Part shown: positions 56,622 to 64,000 of the stretch, one piece after another
Position numbering within the stretch: position 1 is the stretch's first letter
Layout of the letters: every line of letters starts with the position of its first letter
Assembly (NCBI GenBank): GCA_035968315.1
Contig: JAVYIN010000002.1
Coordinates: 186,001 to 250,000 of the forward strand
Direction: 5' to 3'
Source of the DNA: Nitrospira sp.
Lineage (GTDB): Bacteria; Nitrospirota; Nitrospiria; Nitrospirales; Nitrospiraceae
Length of the DNA stretch: 64,000 bases
The notes under the pieces: model-generated
Told to the model about the DNA's origin: nothing
The model's input: the letters and a program-made list of their open reading frames with translations, nothing else
The model's database searches: none
Made by a program: the position numbers and the translations under genes

Positions 56622-57387
56622 GGCGCGACACCTTCGTTTCGAACAATGGTTTCAGCGTCGAATCCGGGATCGTCCGCAGCCCGTCCTGCGTAATGAGCTT
56701 GATGACCGGATAGAGGCTCGCCTCCCGGTTGACCCCGCCGGTCGCCGAATCGAACTCGGCCGCACTCGTCAGCAGGCGCAACGCCTGAATCGTCGCCTCT
56801 TCTTCATTCAACTGCACGAGCGGACGCTCACCCCACGTATTGACGTAGTGGAGAATGCCGCGGATCGTCGGCGAGCCTGAACCGGACACCGCATACTCCA
56901 CGCCTTCAAACTCAGCCCCGAGAATATCGTAGAAGAAAATCTTCGCCGTCCCCTGCTCGAAATCGTACCCGGCAAAGACCGGCACCACCGCGCCGGTTCC
57001 CGCCAAGGCCGCAGCCACATTCTCCTTCAAGAGCTTGGACACCGCGCGCAGCTTCCCTTCGAAACTCAACTCTTGAAGTTGCGTCCGCCGGTAATATTTG
57101 AAGGAATGCTCCAGCACCCGCACCATCTCATAGGCCGTGGCGGGCACGCCGGCAATCGCCATGACACTGTGCCGGTCGATCTCTAGGACCTTGTCCGTCC
57201 GGTCATACATCACCATATTGCCGGCCGTGGCCCGCCGATCGCCGGCCACCAGCACGCCGTCACGATATTTGAACGCGAGAATCGTCGTCGCGCTCGTCAG
57301 CTCCTGTCCGTTCCCGGCCTGGCCGGGACTCCCTAATGTATAGCCCTGCTCTTTGAGCAGTTGAAAGAAATCGCCCTGCATTCCCAT
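56614..57387 (-). CDS. prcB: Proteasome beta subunit (proprotein)
   Basis: 257 residues from the ATG at 57387, with GGAGG 5 bases upstream. A propeptide of about 33 residues ends before TTILAFKYRDGVLVAGDRRA, so the nucleophile is expected to be T34. The residue before it is Ala rather than the more usual Gly. Lys of the active site lies in FKYRDG-K region equivalents, and SATGG near residue 215 is also conserved. It forms the proteolytic rings. Separated from ubact by a hairpin repeat. Confidence 0.93.
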   Translation of the reverse strand: MGMQGDFFQLLKEQGYTLGSPGQAGNGQELTSATTILAFKYRDGVLVAGDRRATAGNMVMYDRTDKVLEIDRHSVMAIAGVPATAYEMVRVLEHSFKYYRRTQLQELSFEGKLRAVSKLLKENVAAALAGTGAVVPVFAGYDFEQGTAKIFFYDILGAEFEGVEYAVSGSGSPTIRGILHYVNTWGERPLVQLNEEEATIQALRLLTSAAEFDSATGGVNREASLYPVIKLITQDGLRTIPDSTLKPLFETKVSRHV

Positions 57388-57402
57388 TGAAACCTCCAGG
57401 CT

Positions 57403-57478
57403 AGGGGGCACGAGGCGAGGGGCGAGAGGAAACCCACCTGCCCCTCCCATCGCCTCTTGCCTATTGCCTCTCGCCTAT
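57403..57478. repeat. Dispersed intergenic hairpin repeat, copy B
   Basis: Between ubact and prcB: left arm gcacgaggcgaggggcgagagg, right arm gcctcttgcctattgcctc (partly inverted). The same units occur in copies A and C. It overlaps the last codons of ubact. Confidence 0.55.
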
Positions 57479-57669
57479 TCACCAGTTCTTTGCCGATACC
57501 GCTCAGCCTGCTTCGGATCGACCTTCTTCATGCGCTTCATCAAACTGTCCTTATCGGGCGACCCAATATCAGGCCGCTTGGGTCCGCTGCCTTCCTCCAA
57601 TGGGCTCGGCGCTTTCGGCATTGGATCACCCGGCCCCTCGCGCCGTTCCGGCATGCTTGTATATGTCAT
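57475..57669 (-). CDS. ubact: UBact (Pup-like protein tag)
   Basis: 64 residues, rich in Lys, Pro, Asp and Glu, predicted disordered, ending RYRQRTGE. This matches UBact, the Pup homologue described from Nitrospirae and other Gram-negative phyla. The core KKVDPKQAERYRQR is the conserved part. The terminal residue is already Glu, so deamidation by Dop should not be needed before ligation. The ATG overlaps the dop stop (ATGA), coupling tag and Dop translation. AAGGA lies 9 bases upstream. Confidence 0.92.
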   Translation of the reverse strand: MTYTSMPERREGPGDPMPKAPSPLEEGSGPKRPDIGSPDKDSLMKRMKKVDPKQAERYRQRTGE

Positions 57670-59192
57670 GATCGTGCATCCTTTCGTCGATTCCAGGCCG
57701 TCATCGCTTCGGCGGGAGACGCAGCCGCCTCCAGCACCGCCGCACAGGCCTTCACATCCTCGGGAGTGAACAGATCGCCCATTTCCAAGGTCTTGGGCAT
57801 CAACCCGCCGGAAAACTGAATGCGCTCCCACTGCATCGACTTGATCTGGTCCGGGAAACGCCGCACACAGAGCCCGCGCAAGCCACCGCGTGTATCGCTG
57901 GGACCAGCCGACAAGGCCCGCTCAATGTCGGCTTCCGTTGTCATGCGCCAGACCTTGCCTTCCGCTTCAAGCCCCAGATACAGCCCGCGCTCGGCATTCA
58001 CATTGTGATATTCAAGGTCCAAGCTGGCCAGCCAGGGATCATCCCAGCCAATCCGTTCTTCCCGCATGAAGGTTTCCAGAAGCCACAGCTTCGTGACCCA
58101 ATCCAAGCGCCCCACCAGCTGCGCGCGATCCGTCGTAAGGAGCGTCAGCGTCTGCCGCCATTCCCGCAAGATCCAATCCGTATCCGGATCTGACCCGGCG
58201 AACTCTGCCTCCGCCGCCGCACAATATTGCTCCTGGATCTCGACACCGGACAGCATGAGGCCGTTCTTCTGCCGCACCACCGCTTTGAGATCGCGGTCAC
58301 GCGCAATATGTTTTACCGCAACGACCGGCTGATCGAGCTCGATCGCCGGCGCGCGATCGCGGCCAATCAACTCCAGGACCAGCTGCGTGGTGCCGATCTT
58401 CAACGCAGTCGCATATTCACACATATTCGCGTCGCCGATGATCAAATGCAGCCGCCGGTATTTCTTGGGATCGGCATGGGGTTCGTCCCGCGTATTCAGG
58501 ATCGGGCGATTGTGCATCGTGTCGACGCTCAGATCCGTTTCCATGAAGTCGGCCCGTTGCGAGAGCTGATACGAGCCCGGCACGAAACCGCTTTCCTGCG
58601 CCTCCACCCCCACCTTGCCGGCCCCGGCAATCACCTGGCGGCTGACGAGGAACGGAATCAACCCCTCTACCAGCGTGGGAAACGGGATCGCGCGCGGGAC
58701 CAGATAGTTGTCGTGACAGCCATAGCTGTGGCCATGAAAATCGGAGTTGTTCTTGTAGACCTGCACATGCGGTCCGCCCAACGTCCGGTTTCTCCGCTCA
58801 GCTGCGCGCTGCACCACCCGCTCGCCGGCCCGGTCATGGGCCAGCAGATCGCGCAAGGTGCGGCACTCGGGAGTGGAGTATTCCGGGTGCGTATGGTCGT
58901 TGTAAAACCGGGCGCCATTCGGCAGCACCAGGTCGCTCTTCATCTCGTGAAACGAAAAGGGCCGGTGCGCATCGACCTTGGCGAACTCATCCTCTTCCTT
59001 GTCCTGCTGGAGGCCGGACACCCGGAACCCGCGCGAATCTTCATGCGGATCTTCGCCGCTGTAATCCCACCGCCGCTCGAAGGAGGCGGTCAGGTGCGCC
59101 CGCACCAGCTCCATCGACTCGACGACCGGATCCACCACGTCGAGATCCTCGCGCGTAATGCCGTACTCTGTTTCAATGCCAAAGAGACGCAT
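57666..59192 (-). CDS. dop: Dop: depupylase/deamidase of the UBact/Pup system
   Basis: 508 residues from the ATG at 59192 (MRLFGIETEYG). Paralogue of PafA with the Dop-specific region RWDYSGEDPHEDSRGF, aligned with RWDYEVESPLRDARGF of mycobacterial Dop. Other motifs: DHTHPEYSTPEC, YKNNSDFHGHSYGCHDNYL, QLSQRADFMET and RPILNTRDEPHADPKKYRR. Because UBact here ends in Glu, the main role should be removal of UBact from proteins. Lies between mpa and ubact. Confidence 0.92.
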   Translation of the reverse strand: MRLFGIETEYGITREDLDVVDPVVESMELVRAHLTASFERRWDYSGEDPHEDSRGFRVSGLQQDKEEDEFAKVDAHRPFSFHEMKSDLVLPNGARFYNDHTHPEYSTPECRTLRDLLAHDRAGERVVQRAAERRNRTLGGPHVQVYKNNSDFHGHSYGCHDNYLVPRAIPFPTLVEGLIPFLVSRQVIAGAGKVGVEAQESGFVPGSYQLSQRADFMETDLSVDTMHNRPILNTRDEPHADPKKYRRLHLIIGDANMCEYATALKIGTTQLVLELIGRDRAPAIELDQPVVAVKHIARDRDLKAVVRQKNGLMLSGVEIQEQYCAAAEAEFAGSDPDTDWILREWRQTLTLLTTDRAQLVGRLDWVTKLWLLETFMREERIGWDDPWLASLDLEYHNVNAERGLYLGLEAEGKVWRMTTEADIERALSAGPSDTRGGLRGLCVRRFPDQIKSMQWERIQFSGGLMPKTLEMGDLFTPEDVKACAAVLEAAASPAEAMTAWNRRKDARS

Positions 59193-59199
59193 AATTCGT

Positions 59200-59276
59200 T
59201 GCGTGGCGAGAGGCACGAGGCCAGGGGCTAGCGGTTCAGACGATCCCCCTAGCCTCTCGCCCCACACCCCTTGCCT
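59200..59276. repeat. Dispersed intergenic hairpin repeat, copy C
   Basis: Between mpa and dop. Left arm gtggcgagaggcacgaggcc, right arm tagcctctcgccccacacc, inverted and able to fold. Related to copies A and B. Confidence 0.55.
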
Positions 59277-59279
59277 CAC

Positions 59280-61022
59280 TCAAATAATCTGACTCACCAG
59301 CCGTTCCTCGGTCTGCCGGCCATGACGGAACGACGACACGCCGACCACCTGGTCGGGATGATGATCGAGCAGCTTCAGCCACTCTTCCGCCGCATCGTCC
59401 GGCGGCAGCATCTCGCCTTCGCGGAACTCTTCCGATGCCGCGTCCAGCACATCTTTCGCCATCAGGCCGGCCGGTGTCCCGGATTGAATCGTCCGGTCGA
59501 TCGCCTTTTCCTTCGCGCGCTGCACGATGGAAGAGAGAATCGCGCCGCTCACGAGATCGCCCCGATAGAGCACCTTGTGCTGCCCGTTGCGCAACCGGAT
59601 CGAGAGCACCCGGTTCTCATCGGTCCGCTTGAAGATCGTCTCGATGACGTCGCCAACCAGCGCCTGCAAGGCCGCCGCCTTCTCGCCACCCCGCTCCGCC
59701 ACATAGGCGGCGTCCAGCGGCAGGTCTTCCCGCAGATACACTTTCAGAATCTCTCCCGCCGACTCGCGATTGGGCCGGCTCACCTTGATCTTGCGGTCGA
59801 TCCGGCCTGGACGCAGGACCGCCGGATCGATCAGGTCCGGCCGATTCGACGCCAGGATGATCACCACGTCGCGCAATGACTCGATCCCGTCCATTTCGGA
59901 ACAGAACATCGGAACGAGCGTGCTTGAAATATTGAACGAACGCGAGGCCCGCCTGGTGCCGAGAATCGACTCCGCCTCGTCGATGAAAATAAAAGGCAAG
60001 GCGCCTTCACGCCGCCTGGCTCTCGCTTTGGCAAAGAGATCGCGCACCATCCGCTCGGATTCCCCGAGCCACATATTCAATATCTCAGGCCCCTTGATGT
60101 GGAGAAAGGCGCCGCCGGTAATAGGCACCTGCGTTTCACCCTGGCCGCCCTCGGGCATCGATTCACTGACCAGCTTCGCGAGACTCGCCGCCGCCGCCTG
60201 ACCGATCAGGGTCTTGCCGCAACCGGGCGGGCCATAGAGCAGAAATCCTTTAGGCTGTGTGAACTTGAATTGCTGGAAGGTTTCCGCGTGCAACAGGGGA
60301 TATTCGATCGCCTTGCGAATCGCGCCGATCGCCTCCTGCTGGCCGCCGATCTGTTCCCACGTGACCGTCGGCACTTCATCCAGCACGTGCGTCTTGGCTT
60401 TCCGATCTTCGAGCTTCTCAATCGCGATGCGATGGCCCGGATCAATGCGCAATTCATCGCCGGCCTTGAGGTCCACACCCGCGAGATCGCTCGACCGCTG
60501 GAGGATCATGGACTGCCGCCCCATCTCCTGCTCGAATCGCAACCGCCCGTCCGGCAAGGCTTCGGCCAGTTTGAGCACCGGCCCGCTCCGGTCATAGCCC
60601 AGCGTCTTGATGACGGCGTAGGCTTCATTGACCAGGATCTGCGTGCCGATCTTCAGCACATCGGCCGGCACCCGTGGATCGACATTGGTGTAATACTCCG
60701 CGCCGCCCACCACGATCCGAGCCAGCCCTTCGCCGGGCAAGTCGAGCAAGGTGCCGATCCGGTTGGCCGGCGCGGTCAACTTCCCGACCACTTCGCTGAT
60801 CTTTTTGTATTCGGCTTCCCGCTGCTGTTGGCTGGCGGCATTCAGCATGACCGAATGCCGGAGCTTGTAGAGGATCTGCTGGCGGGGGTCGTTCTCAGGA
60901 AACGAGGCCAGACACTGCTCGATCAATTCCAACGGGTCTGCCGCCGCCGAGGCCGGCCGCTTCCCCGCCCCTGTATCCGATGGGCCTCCCGGCCCCTTGT
61001 CGTCCGCTCGATGGTCGCTCAT
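59280..61022 (-). CDS. arc: Proteasome-activating AAA ATPase (ARC/Mpa)
   Basis: 580 residues with GGGAGG 5 bases before the ATG. A shortened coiled-coil region near residues 45-80, an OB-type interdomain (about 85-215), then one AAA module: Walker A LLYGPPGCGKTL, Walker B PFIFIDEAESIL, sensor LASNRPDLIDPAVLRPGRID. It captures tagged proteins, unfolds them and feeds the 20S core. The C-terminus is LVSQII and lacks the penultimate Tyr of the GQYL tail used by mycobacterial Mpa to dock on the proteasome. First gene of the locus. Confidence 0.93.
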   Translation of the reverse strand: MSDHRADDKGPGGPSDTGAGKRPASAAADPLELIEQCLASFPENDPRQQILYKLRHSVMLNAASQQQREAEYKKISEVVGKLTAPANRIGTLLDLPGEGLARIVVGGAEYYTNVDPRVPADVLKIGTQILVNEAYAVIKTLGYDRSGPVLKLAEALPDGRLRFEQEMGRQSMILQRSSDLAGVDLKAGDELRIDPGHRIAIEKLEDRKAKTHVLDEVPTVTWEQIGGQQEAIGAIRKAIEYPLLHAETFQQFKFTQPKGFLLYGPPGCGKTLIGQAAAASLAKLVSESMPEGGQGETQVPITGGAFLHIKGPEILNMWLGESERMVRDLFAKARARRREGALPFIFIDEAESILGTRRASRSFNISSTLVPMFCSEMDGIESLRDVVIILASNRPDLIDPAVLRPGRIDRKIKVSRPNRESAGEILKVYLREDLPLDAAYVAERGGEKAAALQALVGDVIETIFKRTDENRVLSIRLRNGQHKVLYRGDLVSGAILSSIVQRAKEKAIDRTIQSGTPAGLMAKDVLDAASEEFREGEMLPPDDAAEEWLKLLDHHPDQVVGVSSFRHGRQTEERLVSQII

Positions 61023-61161
61023 GTGTGCCTCCCAACCAATCAGGCGTCATCATAACAACATGTTTGCGCCAGACGCTACCAGGGAGATATCGAGGATTGG
61101 GGGCAATCGAGAGCGCAGATTGGATGGAGAACCGCATCGAAACAGAAAGGCCCACAACCTG
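61023..61161 (-). promoter_or_regulatory. Upstream region of the proteasome locus
   Basis: 139 bases between the htrA-like stop and the mpa start. On the minus strand TGT followed by TATGAT (61049-61057) fits an extended -10 box 28-30 bases before the ATG. No good -35 is seen. Confidence 0.35.
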
Positions 61162-62295
61162 CTAATTGACAGCTTGGAGTGTCACCGATACCGATTGCCG
61201 CTTATTGGCGCGCAAAATCTCGACGGATACCTGCTCACCGACCTTGTGCGCCTCCATGACGTCCATCAGGTCGTCGAGCGTGGCCACGGGTTTGCCGGCA
61301 ACCGCGAGAATGACATCGCCGATCTCAATCCGGCCATCGGCCGTTTGCCGTGCGCCTCTGAGCCCAGCCGCATCGGCCGCACCCCCACGGGCGACCTTCC
61401 CGAGAATCAACCCCTTGATGCCCCAGCGCTTCGCCATCGCATCGGGAATGAACGACACGCCAAATCCTGGACGAATCAGTTTCCCGTGCTTGATCAATTC
61501 CGGAACAATGCGATTCACCGTATCCACCGGCACGGCGAATCCGATGCCGGCATAGGCGCCACTGGGGCTCACAATTTGCGTGTTGACGCCAATCAAGCGG
61601 CCGCTGCTGTCCAGCAACGGCCCGCCGGAGTTGCCGGGATTGATCGCCGCATCGGTCTGCACGACCCCGTCGATCGTCCGGTTCGACATCGACTTGATCG
61701 TGCGTCCCAAGGCGCTCACCACGCCGGTCGTCAAGGTATGGTCCAGCCCGAACGGATTCCCGATGGCCAGCACCTTCTGCCCCACCCGCAAGTCGTGCGA
61801 CAGGCCCACCGCGAGCGGCTCTAACACCGTCTCTGGCGCTTGAATCTGCAAGACCGCGAGATCGTGGTCCGGATCGACGCCGACCACTTTCGCCTGGTGC
61901 TCGCTCCGATCGGCCAGCGTCACCTTAATGGAGTTGGCGCCATAGATGACGTGAAAGTTCGTGACGATATGGCCCTGCTTGTTCCAGATGAATCCGGAAC
62001 CGGAGCCCTGCGGCACTTCCATCGTCTCCAGCGACCAGAAGTCCCGCTGGATCGCCGTATTGGCAATAAAGACGACGGACTTTGTGGCTCGTTCGAAGAC
62101 GGCCATGGTGGCCCGCTCATCGGGAGACAATTCGGCTGGTCCAGGCGAAACCGGCCGAGGCTTGCCCTCCGCGCCGTCATAGCCGCCGCCGAGCGGCTTC
62201 CCCCAATCCGACGCCGTTGCCGCTACGGTGGATGTGAACAGACAAGCTCCCAAGGCAATCCCCTGGAGGCACCCTCTGACAGGCCGCGTGATCAC
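61162..62295 (-). CDS. Trypsin-like serine protease with PDZ domain (HtrA/DegP type)
   Basis: 377 residues from GTG at 62295, 1 base after the upstream stop and with GGGAG 4-5 bases before it. A start 87 bases earlier would overlap the neighbour. Signal peptide (CLQGIALGACLFTSTVAATA). Triad: His in IVTNFHVIYG, Asp in DPDHDLAVLQI, Ser in INPGNSGGPLLD. One PDZ domain at about 285-375. Periplasmic quality-control protease. Confidence 0.93.
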   Translation of the reverse strand: MITRPVRGCLQGIALGACLFTSTVAATASDWGKPLGGGYDGAEGKPRPVSPGPAELSPDERATMAVFERATKSVVFIANTAIQRDFWSLETMEVPQGSGSGFIWNKQGHIVTNFHVIYGANSIKVTLADRSEHQAKVVGVDPDHDLAVLQIQAPETVLEPLAVGLSHDLRVGQKVLAIGNPFGLDHTLTTGVVSALGRTIKSMSNRTIDGVVQTDAAINPGNSGGPLLDSSGRLIGVNTQIVSPSGAYAGIGFAVPVDTVNRIVPELIKHGKLIRPGFGVSFIPDAMAKRWGIKGLILGKVARGGAADAAGLRGARQTADGRIEIGDVILAVAGKPVATLDDLMDVMEAHKVGEQVSVEILRANKRQSVSVTLQAVN

Positions 62296-62296
62296 C

Positions 62297-62719
62297 CTAC
62301 TCCCCCATGATCTGAATAATGAGCTCGCGCGTGCGGGACCGCGTGTCGAAATCAACGACCACGATCTGCTGCCAGGTGCCAAGATGCAAGGCGCCTTCGG
62401 AGAAGGGAATGGTCACGGACGGCCCTTGGAGCTGCCCGCGCAGATGGCTGTGCCCGTTGTCTTCGCCTGGATTTCTCGTATTGTGCTGCCAGGCCGGATC
62501 GGCCGGCACCACCCGGTCCCAGAAGGCTTTCGTGTCGGCGCGAATGCCCGGTTCGTCTTCGATGACCATGATCGAAGCGGTGGTATGCTTCACAAACACC
62601 GTGACGATCCCCGCCTCCAGCTCCGACTCGGCCAGCGCAGACTGCACCGCAGCCGTCAGGTTCTCGATGTGCGAATCGCCCCGCATGTTCACGTGCAACG
62701 CGACGGTCTTCACAGCCAT
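62297..62719 (-). CDS. YjbQ family protein (secondary thiamine-phosphate synthase-like)
   Basis: 140 residues from the ATG at 62719 (MAVKTVALHVNMRGDSHIENLT), 1 base after the HD-gene stop. Family marks: VFVKHTTASIMVIEDEPG, HNTRNPGEDNGHSHLRGQLQG and PFSEGALHLGTWQQIVVVDFD. YjbQ proteins have weak thiamine-phosphate synthase activity; the physiological role is not settled. Confidence 0.93.
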   Translation of the reverse strand: MAVKTVALHVNMRGDSHIENLTAAVQSALAESELEAGIVTVFVKHTTASIMVIEDEPGIRADTKAFWDRVVPADPAWQHNTRNPGEDNGHSHLRGQLQGPSVTIPFSEGALHLGTWQQIVVVDFDTRSRTRELIIQIMGE

Positions 62720-62720
62720 G

Positions 62721-63587
62721 TCAGCACTCCATCTGACGAAGGAACCGGCGCTCCGATGGAGAGAGCCGGCAACCCCGCGCTTCTTCCAACACCCGGTCAA
62801 ATTCGCCCTTCGAGGCCAGGCCCCGCAGCGCACCCATCACCGCGTGGCTCAGAATGCCTTCCTGCTGCAGCTTGGCGAGATAGGCGAACGCGTCGGCCAG
62901 CGTCTCCTTCTTCCGCACATAATAATCGCGCCCGCGCTGTTGGTTGCTGTAGGCCTCGAACTGTTCGCAGGCGACCAGAATTTCCGCCAGCTGTTTCACC
63001 CAGGGTTTCGCCGATGCCAGCCGCTCGGGATAATAGTAGTAGAGCATCACCTGCTGCATCCAGGGCAGCCAGGTGATCCCCATATTCTTGATCGCGGGCC
63101 GGACCGCCCGCAGGCGGCGCGCCAGCCGCCGCGCGTAGCCCAGCCGCATTTCCACCTGCTCCTTCGCCCAAGGAGTCACGGCGATCCCGGCCGCTTCAAG
63201 GTCCCGCCGATATCGCGCGAGGAACGCCTCTGTCTCCCGTCCATAGGTGGTGCCAGGGTGGACGGCACGCCACTCGCGCGGCCTGGTCGGAATGCCCCGC
63301 TCTTTGGCCCATGACCAGATAGATCCAAACAGTGTTCGGTCAAGACCCGCCCGCCCCAGGTCGTGCAGCAGACAGGCGATCTGATAGGACCGCACCCGAT
63401 CCGGATCGTGCCCCAGCGATGCGGCCACGGCCGCACACATGCGTGCCGTCCGCACGGCATGCGGCCGATCGTAGCCGCGAATGATCCGCCCGGCTTTGTG
63501 AGGGTGGGGGTAATCGTAGAGCCGCATCAGTCCCGCCACCAGTTGGCGAGGGATTACAAGCGGCGCCGATGAACGAGCAATTGGCAT
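62721..63587 (-). CDS. HD domain phosphohydrolase-like protein
   Basis: 288 residues. The metal-binding HD pattern is spread as RPHAVRTARM, IACLLHDLGRAGLDR and a later His/Asp region. The C-terminal half is helical and Arg-rich (RRLARRLRAVRPAI) with YYYYPER. A substrate cannot be named. It heads a tight leftward trio with YjbQ and the HtrA-like protease. Confidence 0.8.
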   Translation of the reverse strand: MPIARSSAPLVIPRQLVAGLMRLYDYPHPHKAGRIIRGYDRPHAVRTARMCAAVAASLGHDPDRVRSYQIACLLHDLGRAGLDRTLFGSIWSWAKERGIPTRPREWRAVHPGTTYGRETEAFLARYRRDLEAAGIAVTPWAKEQVEMRLGYARRLARRLRAVRPAIKNMGITWLPWMQQVMLYYYYPERLASAKPWVKQLAEILVACEQFEAYSNQQRGRDYYVRKKETLADAFAYLAKLQQEGILSHAVMGALRGLASKGEFDRVLEEARGCRLSPSERRFLRQMEC

Positions 63588-63717
63588 AGGTGCAAGAAAA
63601 CGAACACCATACGAGTCGCCAGAACCGGGCGCAGAATATCGTCGAGTGCCCAGGGTGTCAAGGCGACAGCACCAGCGGCCACTCGCTCAATCGATCGAAC
63701 TTTGCTATGCTCGGCGC

Positions 63718-64000
63718 ATGAATGATCCCCAATGCAAAGCCTGTTCTGGCACCTGGCCGAGAGCCGACCACTTCATCGCCGACCTCGGGCTGACCCGGGC
63801 CTATCTCCATGACGATCAATTCTTTTCCGGCTGGACCGTACTGGTCTTTTGCCGGCATGCAACCGAGCTCTTTCACCTGGCACCGACCGAGCGGATGCAG
63901 TTGATAGAAGAAGTGACCCTGGTTGCCAAAGTCCTGAACCAGGTCTACGAACCACGAAAAATCAACTACGAATTGCTGGGCAACCAGCTCCCACACATTC
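63718..64000 (+). CDS. HIT family hydrolase, 3' truncated by the window edge
   Basis: 94 codons are visible, from ATG at 63718 running off the window. Begins MNDPQCKACSGTWPRADHFI; later FSGWTVLVFCRHATELFHL and INYELLGNQLPHI, where the HxHxH triad of Ap4A-hydrolase-type HIT proteins would follow just beyond the edge. It is divergent from the HD gene. The opposite strand is also open here but shows no protein-like conservation. Confidence 0.85.
   Translation, partial: MNDPQCKACSGTWPRADHFIADLGLTRAYLHDDQFFSGWTVLVFCRHATELFHLAPTERMQLIEEVTLVAKVLNQVYEPRKINYELLGNQLPHI

Noticed and set aside
63658-63996. 112-codon frame on the minus strand at the right edge
   Set aside because: It is antisense to the truncated HIT-family gene, whose protein-like features are clear.

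Overview
The window reads as the chromosome of a Nitrospira-like bacterium (phylum Nitrospirota). This is inferred from three things: a five-subunit 2-oxoacid:ferredoxin oxidoreductase of the reductive TCA type, a complete UBact (Pup-like) ligation and proteasome locus in an otherwise Gram-negative-looking genome, and GC-rich, tightly packed gene order. Almost every base is assigned to housekeeping or biosynthetic genes. I see no insertion sequence, prophage, integrase or CRISPR array. Both edges cut genes: a di-haem cytochrome c peroxidase-like gene at the left and a HIT-family gene at the right.

Layout. 0-13.9 kb: cytochrome; a pair of unlike bacterioferritins behind a good sigma-70 promoter; topA-dprA; an RNase E/G; and the rod-shape cluster (RDD protein, mreB, mreC, mreD, mrdA, rodA), all leftward. 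14-28.2 kb: a SurA-N membrane protein (rightward), then a long leftward branched-chain amino acid and phospholipid run: ilvB-ilvN-ilvC-psd-pssA-[T-box]-leuA-cupin-leuB-NHL protein-asd-DUF2905-spoIID-queA. 28.2-35.5 kb: RNase P RNA with its own promoter, a PilZ protein, an M48 lipoprotein, RNase HIII, a zinc-ribbon coiled-coil protein, a CAU tRNA, and rpoD-dnaG. 35.6-47.3 kb: prfA-prmC-murA-hisG-hisD-hisB, a terminator-like hairpin, hisH-lipoprotein-hisA-hisF-hisIE-HIT, preceded upstream by rho-rpmE. 47.7-52.7 kb: small DUF2203 and YciI genes, then the rightward oxidoreductase operon behind a perfect-consensus promoter and a structured leader about 200 nt long. 52.7-64 kb: a small orphan gene, tRNA-Asn, a YheT-type hydrolase, the leftward proteasome locus (mpa/arc, dop, ubact, prcB, prcA, pafA), and an HtrA-YjbQ-HD trio.

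How the parts work together. The oxidoreductase makes or consumes 2-oxoacids with reduced ferredoxin for autotrophic carbon fixation. The ilv/leu run turns pyruvate into valine, isoleucine and leucine, and the T-box lets uncharged tRNA-Leu control leuA separately from the upstream genes. In the UBact locus PafA ligates the tag, Dop should remove it, and Mpa/ARC with PrcA/PrcB degrades tagged proteins. The points most worth following are the leuA T-box outside Firmicutes, the UBact locus (native C-terminal Glu, Mpa without the usual Tyr-bearing tail, repeat hairpins between genes), the structured leader of the oxidoreductase operon, and the split ligand sets of the two bacterioferritins.
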